64,000 nt of DNA from Kocuria marina (GCA_014652975.1 BMZV01000001.1:620001-684000); one strand, 5' to 3'. Positions 42,004 through 50,755 are shown, counted from the stretch's first letter. Notes: a model not told the origin generated them from the letters alone. Numbers and translations: made by a program.

Positions 42004-44136
42004 GTGACCGGTACGCACTCGTACTCAGACCCCGCTCACCCCACACCGAACCCGGCGTTGATCTCCGACGACGCCCGGGTGCAGTTCTGGGTCGAGCAGG
42101 CCGGGCGGCTGGACTGGGCGCAGCCGTGGCACACGGCTCACCGGTTCGAGAAGCCGCAGCGCACGGGTGAGGACCACGACGGCAACCCCACTTACACCGT
42201 GCCCGAGATCGCGTGGTTCGAAGGCGGGAAACTCAACGTCTCGTACAACTGCGTGGACCGCCATGTGGCAGCCGGGCGTGGTCAGCACGTGGCCCTGTAC
42301 TTCGAGGGTGAACCCGGGGACCGCCTGGTCTATACCTACGCGGACCTGCAGCGTGAGGTGTCCAGGGCCGCCAACGCCCTGCTCGAACTGGGCGTGGAGA
42401 AGGGCGACCGCGTGGTCATCTACCTCCCGGTCATCCCGGAGACCGTGATCATCACGCTCGCGTGCGCGCGCATCGGGGCGATCCACTCGCTCGTGTTCGG
42501 CGGGTTCTCCGCAGAAGCCCTCAAGTTCCGGGTCGAGGACACCGGAGCCAAGGTCCTGGTGACCACGGACGGGCAGAACCGGCGCGGCGCCGTCGTCCCC
42601 GTGAAGACCAATGCGGACGAGGCCTGCAGCGGTGAGAACAGCATCGAGCACGTGATCGTGGTGCGCCGCACGTCCCGGCCCGGGCGCACCGATCTGCCGC
42701 GCGGCACCCGGGGCCTGCATTCCAAGGACGAGGAACTCGTGCCGTGGACCCCCGGGCGTGACGTGTGGTGGCACGAGCTCACCGAGGGCGTCTCGGACGT
42801 TCACGAGCCCGAGGCGTTCGACGCGGAGACGCCCCTGTTCATCATCTACACGTCCGGCACCACGGGGAGGCCCAAGGGCCTGGTCCACACGATGGGCGGA
42901 TACATGGTGCAGACGGCATACACCCACGCCCTGCTGTTCGACCTGCTCCCGGACGTGCCCGACGCGTCCGGGGTGCTGCGCCCGGAGGAGCTGTCCGCCG
43001 TGAACGACCCCGCCAAGGTGGACTCCACCGTGCACTGGTGCACCGCGGACCTCGCGTGGGTCACCGCGCACACCTACGAGATCTACGGCCCGCTGGTCAA
43101 CGGCGTGTCCCAGGTGATCTACGAGGGCACGCCCAACACCCCGGATTACGGTCGCCACTTTGAGATCATCGAGCGCTACGGCGTGACCAACTACTACACG
43201 GCACCCACCCTGATCCGCTCGCTCATGGGCGCGTTCCCCAAGGGGCTGCCCCCGGTCTACAACCTCTCCTCGATCCGGTTGCTCGGCTCCGTGGGCGAGT
43301 CCATCAACCCGGAGGCGTGGCGCTGGTTGCGCGCCCAGGTAGGCCGCGACGAGGTGCCCTTCGTGGACACGTGGTGGCAGTCCGAGACGGGCTCCTGCGT
43401 CGCATCCCCGCGCCCGCACGATCCGCAGTTCGCCCCTCCCGGCACGTTCGACGAGGCCGCAGCGCACACCTCCCTCAAGCCCGGTTGCGCTACGCGTGCG
43501 GTCCCCGGCGTATCTGTGCGGGTGCTGGACGAGGCCGGTGAGGAAGTGGCCCCCAACCTGCAGGGCTATGCCGTGATCGACAAGATCGGCCCGTCCATGG
43601 CCCGCACGGTATGGGGCGATCCGCAGCGCTACCTGTCCTCCTACTGGGCGGCCTACGGCGAGCGCGGTTGGTTCCGGGCCGGCGACGGCGCACGCACCGA
43701 TGACGAGGGCGACCTCTACATCCTGGGGCGGGTGGACGACGTGATCAACGTGAGCGGGCACCGGTTGTCGACGATCGAGATCGAATCCGCCCTGGTGACC
43801 CACCCCCACGTAGTGGAGGCCGGGGCCACCCCGATCCGCGACGCGGTAACGGGCCACGCCATTTTGGCGTGCGTGGTGCTCACGGCGGATGCGCAATCGC
43901 TGTCCGCGGACGAGGTCCGCGAGGAGCTGCGCGCGCACGTGGCCCGGGAGATCGGCCCGATCGCCAAACCGCGCGAGGTCATCGTGGTTCCGGATCTGCC
44001 CAAGACCCGTTCGGGGAAGATCACGCGCCGCCTGCTGACCCAGCTCTACGAGGGCGAGCAGCTGGGCGACCGTTCCTCGCTGCAGAACGAGGAAGCGCTA
44101 AACGCGATCGCGGAGGTCTTGGCAGGGCGTGCTTAG
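42004..44136 (+). CDS. acs: Acetate-CoA ligase (acetyl-CoA synthetase)
   Basis: A 710-residue AMP-forming synthetase turning acetate into acetyl-CoA. The N-terminal ACAS domain, the P-loop-like YTSGTTGRPKGLVHT near residue 280, DTWWQSETG near 455 (family DTWWQTETG), and the C-terminal TRSGKITRR whose Lys is the acetylation-controlled catalytic residue are seen. An insertion (RTSRPGRTDLPRGTRGLHSKDE) lies before the WW motif. AGGAGG seven bases before GTG 42004 gives a strong start. Length is slightly above the usual 650. Confidence 0.95.
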   Translation: MTGTHSYSDPAHPTPNPALISDDARVQFWVEQAGRLDWAQPWHTAHRFEKPQRTGEDHDGNPTYTVPEIAWFEGGKLNVSYNCVDRHVAAGRGQHVALYFEGEPGDRLVYTYADLQREVSRAANALLELGVEKGDRVVIYLPVIPETVIITLACARIGAIHSLVFGGFSAEALKFRVEDTGAKVLVTTDGQNRRGAVVPVKTNADEACSGENSIEHVIVVRRTSRPGRTDLPRGTRGLHSKDEELVPWTPGRDVWWHELTEGVSDVHEPEAFDAETPLFIIYTSGTTGRPKGLVHTMGGYMVQTAYTHALLFDLLPDVPDASGVLRPEELSAVNDPAKVDSTVHWCTADLAWVTAHTYEIYGPLVNGVSQVIYEGTPNTPDYGRHFEIIERYGVTNYYTAPTLIRSLMGAFPKGLPPVYNLSSIRLLGSVGESINPEAWRWLRAQVGRDEVPFVDTWWQSETGSCVASPRPHDPQFAPPGTFDEAAAHTSLKPGCATRAVPGVSVRVLDEAGEEVAPNLQGYAVIDKIGPSMARTVWGDPQRYLSSYWAAYGERGWFRAGDGARTDDEGDLYILGRVDDVINVSGHRLSTIEIESALVTHPHVVEAGATPIRDAVTGHAILACVVLTADAQSLSADEVREELRAHVAREIGPIAKPREVIVVPDLPKTRSGKITRRLLTQLYEGEQLGDRSSLQNEEALNAIAEVLAGRA

Positions 44137-44145
44137 CTTGACCAC
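44134..44145 (+). promoter_or_regulatory. -10 box overlapping the acs stop codon
   Basis: TAGCTT at 44134-44139 begins with the acs TAG stop and is followed by six bases and then ATG 44146, giving another candidate leaderless start. No Shine-Dalgarno is present. Confidence 0.4.
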
Positions 44146-44664
44146 ATGAGCTTGTTGCCCCGATCCCACGGCGGTCGCGGCTGGGTCTGGTTGGCGTGTG
44201 CGGCCGGGATCGTGCATGCCGGATTCAGCCTCTACTGGGCTTTGGGCGGGCACTGGTTGCTGGACACCGTGGGGCAGTGGACGGTACGGCTGTCCTACGA
44301 GGCACCCCTGGCCGTCGGGCTAGGGCTGGGCATGGTTTCGCTTTTCAAGCTCATGGCGGCCGTCATCCCAGTGGCGGAAGCCTACGACAGGGTGCCCTGG
44401 CGGCGGTTCTGGCGGGCCATAAGTTGGGTGGGTGCCGTGGTCCTGGTGGTCTACGGCGGGACCAACACGGTGATCAGCAATGCCGTGCTCATCGGGCTCA
44501 TCCGCCCGGCCACCGGATACGAGCGACTAGCCATGATCGGTCACGCATGGTTGTGGGATCCACTGTTCCTGGTCTGGGGTGCCGCGCTGCTGATCCATCT
44601 GTGGCGGTCCCGGCCGGCGCGGACGCGCCCGCACGGCACACGTAAGTCACTTATCGGGAGGTGA
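44146..44664 (+). CDS. DUF3995-like integral membrane protein
   Basis: A 172-residue protein with four hydrophobic segments (GWVWLACAAGIVHAGFSLYWALGG, LAVGLGLGMVSLFKLMAAVIP, WVGAVVLVVYGGTNTVISNAV, LWDPLFLVWGAALLIHLW). The pattern and the GxxHAxFSxYWALGG opening match DUF3995 proteins, whose role is unknown. The Arg/His-rich C-terminal tail is cytoplasmic by the positive-inside rule. It lies ten bases after acs but may have its own promoter. Confidence 0.8.
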   Translation: MSLLPRSHGGRGWVWLACAAGIVHAGFSLYWALGGHWLLDTVGQWTVRLSYEAPLAVGLGLGMVSLFKLMAAVIPVAEAYDRVPWRRFWRAISWVGAVVLVVYGGTNTVISNAVLIGLIRPATGYERLAMIGHAWLWDPLFLVWGAALLIHLWRSRPARTRPHGTRKSLIGR

Positions 44665-44794
44665 ACATCCGCACGAAGGAGACGACCGGGGAACCCACGC
44701 CACCAACTGCGGATGACCACCACCCAGGCTTCTTCCCGATCTGCGGGCATGACCGCGTGTGACCCCGTGAACTGTTATGCCCCGAAGGAACTTC

Positions 44795-44806
44795 TAAGAT
44801 GGCTCA
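44795..44806 (+). promoter_or_regulatory. -10 box for leaderless sdhC
   Basis: TAAGAT at 44795-44800 is followed by six bases and GTG 44807. No Shine-Dalgarno precedes either this GTG or the adjoining ATG 44810. Confidence 0.5.
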
Positions 44807-45784
44807 GTGATGAATTCCGCCGCGCAGCCCTCGACCGAGCGACCCGTCACCGGCACTACCCGCACGGCCACCGCCCCCGCGGACGCGTCCGTCACTGCCG
44901 GGATTGCTACCGTGGCCGGCGATGCCTGGCAGCGCATGTTCGGGGACACCCACAGCTCCGACCTCAAGCTCGCCATGGCCGCCTCGGGCACCGTGTTGAG
45001 CGTGTTCACTGTGGGGCACATGGCCGGGAACATGCAGGTCTACCTAGGCCGGGACCACTACAACGAATACGCCGAGTTCATTCGCACGGTGGGCGCGCCG
45101 GTGCTGCCCCGCAACTCCGTGCTGTGGGTCGTGCGTATCGGGTTGATCGGAAGTGCTGCGACCCACGTGTTGGCCGGAACCGAGCTCACGCTGCGGGCCA
45201 TGAGCGCCGAGGGCCGAACGGTCGCTGATGCGCTCCGGCCCATCACGTGGCGGGTGGGCGCCGCCGCTCAGAAGATACGGAACGGTTTCCCCACCGCGCC
45301 TGCCCCGAGCGGGACGCAACGGTACCGGAAAGCGGCGTTCGACCGAGCCTTCCTGGCCAGCCACTTCGACCGCCACGCGCCACGTCAGCGTCCCCGAGGC
45401 CGACGCCGCTCCGTCCCCCGAATCATCGCCCGCTCGATGCGCTCCACGGGCGCGGTGCTCGGACTGTTCACGGTGTACCACGTGCTGGACCTGACGGCGG
45501 GCGCCCGGCCTGCTGCTTCCGTAAGCCACACCCACGGTGACGCGTACGGCAACCTGGTGGCGAGCCTGTCCCGGCCGTCCGTGGCGGTGTTCTATACGGC
45601 CTCGATGGCCGCGCTCGCCGGACACATGATCCATGGCTTGCGGACCGCCGCGATGGACACCGGGGTGACCGGAACCGCGCGACGGGTACGACAGGTGGAC
45701 ACGATCGCTAAGGCCGTGGGCGGCGTCGTCGCCCTGGGGAACGTGAGCATTCCCGTGGCCGTACTGACCAAGGTGGTGCGCTGA
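44807..45784 (+). CDS. sdhC: Succinate dehydrogenase cytochrome b558-type subunit
   Basis: A 325-residue membrane anchor binding haem b in the complex II type used by actinobacteria. Segments KLAMAASGTVLSVFTVGHMAGNMQVYLG (residues about 54-80, with a haem His), VRIGLIGSAATHVLAGTELTLRA, GLFTVYHVLDL and ALAGHMIHGLRTAAMDTGV carry the expected His residues. A hydrophilic, Arg-rich insert (about 155-215) sits between the second and third helices. The stop overlaps sdhB by one base. The flavoprotein gene sdhA, normally between sdhC and sdhB in this operon type, is absent. Confidence 0.85.
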   Translation: MMNSAAQPSTERPVTGTTRTATAPADASVTAGIATVAGDAWQRMFGDTHSSDLKLAMAASGTVLSVFTVGHMAGNMQVYLGRDHYNEYAEFIRTVGAPVLPRNSVLWVVRIGLIGSAATHVLAGTELTLRAMSAEGRTVADALRPITWRVGAAAQKIRNGFPTAPAPSGTQRYRKAAFDRAFLASHFDRHAPRQRPRGRRRSVPRIIARSMRSTGAVLGLFTVYHVLDLTAGARPAASVSHTHGDAYGNLVASLSRPSVAVFYTASMAALAGHMIHGLRTAAMDTGVTGTARRVRQVDTIAKAVGGVVALGNVSIPVAVLTKVVR

Positions 45785-46479
45785 TGCTGTTGACCGTTCA
45801 CGTGTGGCGCCAGGCGGGCGAGGACGAGCCCGGTGGCTTCGAGACCGTCCACCCCGTGCAGGCCCGCGAGGACCTGAGCATGCTCGAATTGCTCGATGCC
45901 GTCAACGAGACGCTCGAGCGCCAGGGTGCAGAGCCGGTGAGCTTCGACGACGGCTGTCGCGAGGGCATCTGCGGCAAGTGCGGCGTGACCGTGGACGGCG
46001 TGGCCCACGGGCCGGAGAAGAACCGGGCCTCGTGCACGCAGTCGCTCAGGGCCTACCGGGACGGGGACGAGATCTTCATCGAGCCCCTGCGCGCGGGAGC
46101 GTTCCCGGTCAAGAAGGACCTGTCCGTGGACAAGAAGGCCCTGCGGCGCGTGGCCAAGGAGGCCAAGTTCCCGGTCGCGATGAAGGCATTGAACACCGCT
46201 GGGTGCATCAGCTGCGGCGCGTGCGTGGCCGCGTGCCCCAACGGCTCGGGCCAGCTCTACGTGGGCACGCTGCTCAAGGAACTGCCGCCGCTCGCCAAGA
46301 CGCCCGAGGAACGCGACGAGCGCTCGAGCAAGGTGCTCGACGCCGCCGAGCACGAGTTCGGCCCGTGCTCCCTGCTGGGCGATTGCACGGAGGTCTGCCC
46401 GGCGGGGCTGCCACTCGAGAACCTCACCGCGGTGGCGCGGGAGAACCTGCGCCGGAAGGACCCCGAGAAGTACGGCTGA
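45784..46479 (+). CDS. sdhB: Succinate dehydrogenase/fumarate reductase iron-sulfur subunit
   Basis: A 231-residue electron-transfer subunit. The [2Fe-2S] site is CREGICGKCGV near residue 60 with the distal Cys of ASCTQSL. The [4Fe-4S] and [3Fe-4S] ligands are in CISCGACVAACPNG near 140 and CSLLGDCTEVCPAGLP near 198. All appear complete, so the protein should be functional if a flavoprotein is supplied from elsewhere. It starts at ATG 45784 within the sdhC stop (TGATG). Confidence 0.92.
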   Translation: MLLTVHVWRQAGEDEPGGFETVHPVQAREDLSMLELLDAVNETLERQGAEPVSFDDGCREGICGKCGVTVDGVAHGPEKNRASCTQSLRAYRDGDEIFIEPLRAGAFPVKKDLSVDKKALRRVAKEAKFPVAMKALNTAGCISCGACVAACPNGSGQLYVGTLLKELPPLAKTPEERDERSSKVLDAAEHEFGPCSLLGDCTEVCPAGLPLENLTAVARENLRRKDPEKYG

Positions 46480-46852
46480 GTTCCGCCCCGAAGCCAGCGA
46501 GCTCACCAGCAGTCGGCGACCCCACGGGCGGGAAGTTCACCGCTTTCACCGCGGGCCCCACCGGCCGGGGGCCGAACCGCGGACGGGCGGGTCAGCCCTT
46601 GCGCCACCGGGGAAAGGGCAGCCGCAACAGCCCGGCGGGACGCGCGGTGGTGCGGGCCGCCGAGCGTGAGTCCTCGACCACCGTGGCATCCGGGATCCTG
46701 CGGGCCAGAGAACGCTGGAACCTGTTCTGCAGCGTGACCTTCGCGGCGGGGCACCCGTGGCGCGCGCCCTCTGAATCAATCGCACCCGCTTTCGGGCGGC
46801 TGCGATCCGCACGGTTTGGTCCGTCACCCACGCACGCGACACAATAGACGCA
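46480..46852. other. Intergenic stretch with a possible coding remnant
   Basis: No intact gene is seen in these 373 bases. On the minus strand, about 46592-46760, one frame reads KVTLQNRFQRSLARRIPDATVVEDS and ends after LLRLPFPRWRKG, which looks like a protein tail without a start. A rightward promoter for the metY leader lies near the end: TTGGTC at about 46816 and CACAAT at 46840-46845. Confidence 0.3.
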
Positions 46853-46944
46853 CCATCCCGAGCGGCCGAGAGACCTGGATCCATGACGCCGCAGCAACCC
46901 GCAGTGCTCGGCCAACTGCACGGTGCTACCGCCAGGACCGATGG
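46853..46944 (+). ncRNA. SAM-I (S-box) riboswitch leading metY
   Basis: P1 is CCATC (46853-46857) with GATGG (46940-46944). The core has GAGCGGCCGAGAGACCTGG, CATGACGCCGCAGCAACC, a longer P3 arm (GCAGTGCTCGGCCAACTGC) and GGTGCTACCGCC. It matches the element at 38975 base for base in the core. The metY start is 65 bases further on, and a GTCGG/CCGAC stem in between could form the expression platform. Confidence 0.9.
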
Positions 46945-47008
46945 AGTGCTGCGCGGCCCCGGGCAGCTGTCGGACGGGAGCCGTACCCGGCCGACGAGGA
47001 GGACATCC

Positions 47009-48433
47009 ATGGCCGAGCACCAGTTCGGTTTCCGCACCCGCGCCCTGCACGCCGGCGGCACCCCGGACGCCGAGCACGGCGCCCGCTCCGTGCCCATCTA
47101 CCAGACCAGCTCGTTCGTCTTCAAGGACGCCGACGACGCCGCCAACCTGTTCGCGCTGCAGAAGTACGGCAACATTTACTCGCGCATCGGCAACCCCACC
47201 GTGGCGGCCCTGGAAGAGCGCATCGCCTCCCTCGAGGGCGGGATCGGGGCGGTCGCCACGTCCTCCGGGATGGCCGCCGAGTTCATCACGTTCGCCGCGC
47301 TGTGTGGCCAGGGTGACCACGTGGTGGCCTCGTCCCAGCTCTACGGCGGAACGGTCACCCAGCTGGACGTGACCCTGCGTCGCTTCGGTGTGGAAACCAC
47401 CTTCGTCCCCGGGACCGACCCGGCGGACTACAAGGCTGCGATCACCGAGCACACCAAGGCCGTGTACACCGAACTCGTGGCCAACCCGTCCGGCGAGATC
47501 GCCGATCTGGAGGGGCTCGCCGCGGTGGCCCGCGAGGCGGGTGTCCCGCTGATCGTGGACGCGACCCTCAACACCCCGTACCTGTGCCGCCCGTTCGAGC
47601 ACGGCGCGGACATCGTGATCCACTCGATCACCAAGTTCCTGGGCGGGCACGGTAACACTCTGGGCGGCGTGGTGGTCGAATCCGGCCGCTTCGACTGGGG
47701 CAACGGGAAGTTCCCGGCCATGACCGAACCGGTTCCCTCGTACAACAACGTGACGTGGTGGGGGAACTTCGGTGAGTACGGATTCCTGACCAAGCTCCGT
47801 TCCGAACAGCTGCGCGACATCGGGGCGTCCCTGACCCCGCAGGCCGCGTGGAACCTGCTGCAGGGTGTGGAGACCCTCCCCCAGCGCATGGACGCCCACG
47901 TGGCCAACGCGCAGGAGGTCGTGCAGTGGCTCGCCACGGATCCACGCATCTCCTACGTCAATTACGCGGGACTCGAGGACCACCCCCACCACGAACGCGC
48001 GCAGAAGTACCTGCCCCACGGCATCGGATCCGTCTTCGCCTTCGGTGTGGCTGGCACGGACGAGTTGAGCGGCCGTGAGGTGGGCGCCCGATTCATCGGG
48101 AGCCTGCAACTGGCCTCACACCTGGCCAACATCGGGGACGCCCGCACCCTCGTGCTGCACCCCGCGTCCACGACCCACCAGCAGTTGAGCTCCGAACAGC
48201 TCGCCGCGGGCGGGGTCAAAGAGGACCTGATCCGGATCTCCGTGGGTCTCGAGGACACCGCGGACATCCTGTGGGACCTGGACCAGGCACTGAGCGCAGC
48301 CAGCGGCAGGGACCGGGAGGGCGGCGTCGTCGCCCCCTCCGCCGCGCTCACGGGCGCGGCGCGCACCACCCTGGACCAGGACAACAGTGCGGCGGCCTGC
48401 GCGCTGCCCGGAGACGAAGGAGAACAGGCATGA
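47009..48433 (+). CDS. metY: O-acetylhomoserine sulfhydrylase
   Basis: A 474-residue PLP enzyme making homocysteine from O-acetylhomoserine and sulfide, or methionine from O-acetylhomoserine and methanethiol. The PLP Lys lies in HSITKFLGGHG near residue 210; YGNIYSRIGNPTVAALEER and SSGMAAEF are family motifs. GAGGAGG eight bases before ATG 47009 fixes the start; the frame stays open upstream into the riboswitch, which is an artefact. The C-terminal 40 residues are a low-complexity tail that includes the recurrent word. A SAM-I riboswitch controls it; the next gene overlaps by four bases. Confidence 0.93.
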   Translation: MAEHQFGFRTRALHAGGTPDAEHGARSVPIYQTSSFVFKDADDAANLFALQKYGNIYSRIGNPTVAALEERIASLEGGIGAVATSSGMAAEFITFAALCGQGDHVVASSQLYGGTVTQLDVTLRRFGVETTFVPGTDPADYKAAITEHTKAVYTELVANPSGEIADLEGLAAVAREAGVPLIVDATLNTPYLCRPFEHGADIVIHSITKFLGGHGNTLGGVVVESGRFDWGNGKFPAMTEPVPSYNNVTWWGNFGEYGFLTKLRSEQLRDIGASLTPQAAWNLLQGVETLPQRMDAHVANAQEVVQWLATDPRISYVNYAGLEDHPHHERAQKYLPHGIGSVFAFGVAGTDELSGREVGARFIGSLQLASHLANIGDARTLVLHPASTTHQQLSSEQLAAGGVKEDLIRISVGLEDTADILWDLDQALSAASGRDREGGVVAPSAALTGAARTTLDQDNSAAACALPGDEGEQA

Positions 48434-48921
48434 GCACGCAACGCACCTGGGTGGGCCCCAGCGCCCCCGAACGGCTCGGCATCCTCCGAGGCACGCGCTC
48501 GATCGCGATCGTGGGGATGTCCAACAAGCCGTCCCGTGCGAGCTACTTCGTGGCCACGTACCTGCAGTCGTCGAGCCCGTACCGCGTGTACTTCGTGAAC
48601 CCCGTGCTGGACGAGGTGCTGGGCCAGAAGGCCTACCCGTCGCTCGCGGAGCTGCCCGAGGTCCCGGACCTCGTGGACGTGTTCCGCAAGGACGCGGACC
48701 TGCCCGACGTGGCTCGGGAGGCCGTGGCCGTGGGCGCCAAGACCCTGTGGCTGCAGCTGGGCTCGTGGAACGAGGAAGCGGCGGCCATCGCGGAGGACGC
48801 CGGGCTGGACGTGGTGATGGACCAGTGCGTGAAGATCGAGCACGCGCGCTTCCACGGCGGTCTTCACCTGGCCGGGTTCAACACCGGAGTGATCTCCTCG
48901 AAGCGCCAGGTCCTGGCCTGA
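48430..48921 (+). CDS. CoA-binding domain protein (YccU-like)
   Basis: A 163-residue single Rossmann-type CoA-binding protein. The segments SIAIVGMSNKPSRASYFVATYL and VYFVNPVLDEVLGQKAYPSLAEL with VMDQCVKIEH are typical of the YccU/CoA-binding family, which is often linked to metY. The biochemical role is not known. It starts by ATGA overlap with metY and shares its riboswitch. Confidence 0.88.
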   Translation: MSTQRTWVGPSAPERLGILRGTRSIAIVGMSNKPSRASYFVATYLQSSSPYRVYFVNPVLDEVLGQKAYPSLAELPEVPDLVDVFRKDADLPDVAREAVAVGAKTLWLQLGSWNEEAAAIAEDAGLDVVMDQCVKIEHARFHGGLHLAGFNTGVISSKRQVLA

Positions 48922-49012
48922 GACCGGGGCGCGACGGCGCCGGCGCGCCGCTGCCGACGCCGCTGACCGGCCACCCCCGCTGACGCCCGCACCGGAAATC
49001 GAATTTCTAGTG

Positions 49013-49052
49013 GAGTAAAAACAGATTTGGGCGCGAAACCCTGCTTTTACTC
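49013..49052. repeat. Second copy of the GGAGTAARARCAG hairpin
   Basis: GAGTAAAAACAG at 49013-49024 pairs with CTGCTTTTACTC at 49041-49052 with one mismatch and a 16-base loop. It lies 90 bases after the CoA-binding gene. Its arm, GTGGAGTAAAAACAG, is the AT-richer sister of the hairpin at 11457. Probably a terminator or a dispersed palindromic repeat. Confidence 0.65.
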
Positions 49053-49094
49053 AGTTAAATCGCGAGGGCTATCGGCCCTGCGAGTGCGGGTCGC

Positions 49095-49280
49095 TCAGGG
49101 TGGAGTGCACCACGGGTGACCCCATTCGTCCACCTCGAAGCGCGAGTAGTCACCCATGGGTGCGTCGAACGATCCCGCCTCCCCGGAGCACACCAGGACC
49201 TCCTGCTGCAGGGCGTCGTCGCGGACGGCGTCCCAACCGGCCACCCAGCTCTCGAGATCTGCCTGCCACTGCTGCGTCAC
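49095..49280 (-). CDS. Small acidic protein of unknown function
   Basis: A 61-residue soluble protein rich in Trp and acidic residues (QADLESWVAGWDAVRDD, SFDAPMGDYSRFEVDEWG). GAAGGGAGC eight bases before GTG 49280 is a good ribosome site, which is why I accept the gene despite its size. It lies alone on the minus strand, divergent from the YkvI-type gene. I do not recognise a family. Confidence 0.55.
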   Translation of the reverse strand: MTQQWQADLESWVAGWDAVRDDALQQEVLVCSGEAGSFDAPMGDYSRFEVDEWGHPWCTPP

Positions 49281-49480
49281 GGGGTGCTCCCTTCGTCGAA
49301 TGCTCCGCCTCCGAGTATTCCACCGGCCCCTGAGCCGGGAGGTGTCGGCATCATCACGTCACGGGCAGGCCGCTGCCACGTGGCGCGGACGAGCCCACTC
49401 CCTATGCTTGACCAGTGGAGAAGACCTGGAATGTGGTCCGAGCCACATGAGAACCGTCCGACCCCCGAGGAGTTGCTCCC

Positions 49481-50755
49481 GTGTCCGCCAAGAAAACCCT
49501 GCAAGTCACCCTGGCCTTCGTGGGCCTGCTGGTGGGTGCCGGTTTCGCCACCGGTCAAGAAGTCATCCAGTACTTCATCTCGTTCGGTGTCTGGGGGCTG
49601 GCCGGCGCGGTGGTCTCGGGGATCCTGATGATCGCCGCGGGTGCCGTGATCATCCACATCGGCAGCTACTTCCTGGCGGACGAGCACCGCCGGGTCTTCC
49701 GGTCCGTGTCCTCTCCCGTGGTGTCCCGGTTCCTGGACATCGCGGTGAGCCTGACCCTGCTGGCCATGGGCATCGTGATGCTCGCCGGTGCGGGTTCCAC
49801 ACTGGAACAACAGTTCGGGCTGCCCGCATGGATCGGTTCGGCCATCATGGTGGTGCTCGTGATGGTCACGGGGCTGCTCAACGTCAACAAGGTCACCAAC
49901 ATCATCTCGGCGGTCACCCCGGCGATCTTCGTGGCCGTGATCGTGGCGTTCGGTTACACCCTGACTAAGCTCCCCGTGGATCTCGGATCGCTGCACGAGC
50001 TCGCGGTGCAGGCGGGCTCCCCCGTGAGCCCGTGGTGGCTGTCCGCGATCAACTACACGTGCATGGCCCTGATGCTGGGCGTGTCCATGTCCCTGGTGAT
50101 CGGCGGCAACGCCCTCAACCCGCGCGATGCCGGCTGGGGCGGGCTGCTGGGCGGCGTGGTCTACACCGTTCTTCTGGCCATGAACGCCTTCGCCCTACTC
50201 GTGAACTTCGATGCCGTGGGCGGCTCCGAGGTGCCCATGCTCCAGCTCTTCCAGACCATGCACCCCTGGGCCGCACTCGGGATGGTTGTGGTGACGTTCG
50301 TGATGATCTACAACACGACCATCAGCATGTTCTACGCCCTGGGTCGCCGGGTCACCGTGAACCACCGCCACCGCTACGTCCCGATTTTCCTGGGCCTGTG
50401 CGCGGTGGGTTACGTGGTGAGCCTCGTGGGCTTCGGCACCCTGATGAGCGTGGTCTACCCGATCATCGGGTACGTGGGCATGGTCCTGGTGGTCGTCATG
50501 CTGTGGTGGTGGTTCCGTCACCGCGAGGACATCAGCGTGGAGGCCGGGCGCCGCAACCGAATCCGCGCCCTGCTGACCAAGCGTCGCGCGCAGGACAAGG
50601 AGTTCTCCGAGTTCAACGAGCACCAGCTCCGGGACGCGGCCCACGATTCCCCCGCGGACGACGACGCCCTCACCGGCGCGATCGACACCCAGGTCCAGCA
50701 GGATCTCGCGGACGGCTCGGGCGATTCCCCGAGCCCCTCGCCCGAGCGCGGCTGA
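49481..50755 (+). CDS. YkvI-family membrane transporter-like protein
   Basis: A 424-residue protein with about ten helices and a 70-residue charged C-terminal tail. The N terminus VTLAFVGLLVGAGFATGQEVIQYF, with the helix break GAGFATGQE, is the YkvI hallmark and is related to the LeuT-fold transporters. Substrate unknown. GAGGAG nine bases before GTG 49481; TATGCT about 75 bases upstream is a -10 candidate. The bidirectional hairpin after the stop separates it from the convergent alsT. Confidence 0.85.
   Translation: MSAKKTLQVTLAFVGLLVGAGFATGQEVIQYFISFGVWGLAGAVVSGILMIAAGAVIIHIGSYFLADEHRRVFRSVSSPVVSRFLDIAVSLTLLAMGIVMLAGAGSTLEQQFGLPAWIGSAIMVVLVMVTGLLNVNKVTNIISAVTPAIFVAVIVAFGYTLTKLPVDLGSLHELAVQAGSPVSPWWLSAINYTCMALMLGVSMSLVIGGNALNPRDAGWGGLLGGVVYTVLLAMNAFALLVNFDAVGGSEVPMLQLFQTMHPWAALGMVVVTFVMIYNTTISMFYALGRRVTVNHRHRYVPIFLGLCAVGYVVSLVGFGTLMSVVYPIIGYVGMVLVVVMLWWWFRHREDISVEAGRRNRIRALLTKRRAQDKEFSEFNEHQLRDAAHDSPADDDALTGAIDTQVQQDLADGSGDSPSPSPERG

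Noticed and set aside
46853-46944. SAM-IV assignment for the metY leader
   Set aside because: It lacks the GGGGTGCCCCAGGTGA core and 3' pseudoknot hairpin seen at 38731; it matches SAM-I.
46883-47008. An N-terminal extension of metY into the leader
   Set aside because: It overlaps the SAM-I aptamer and lacks a ribosome site; GAGGAGG before ATG 47009 gives the real start.
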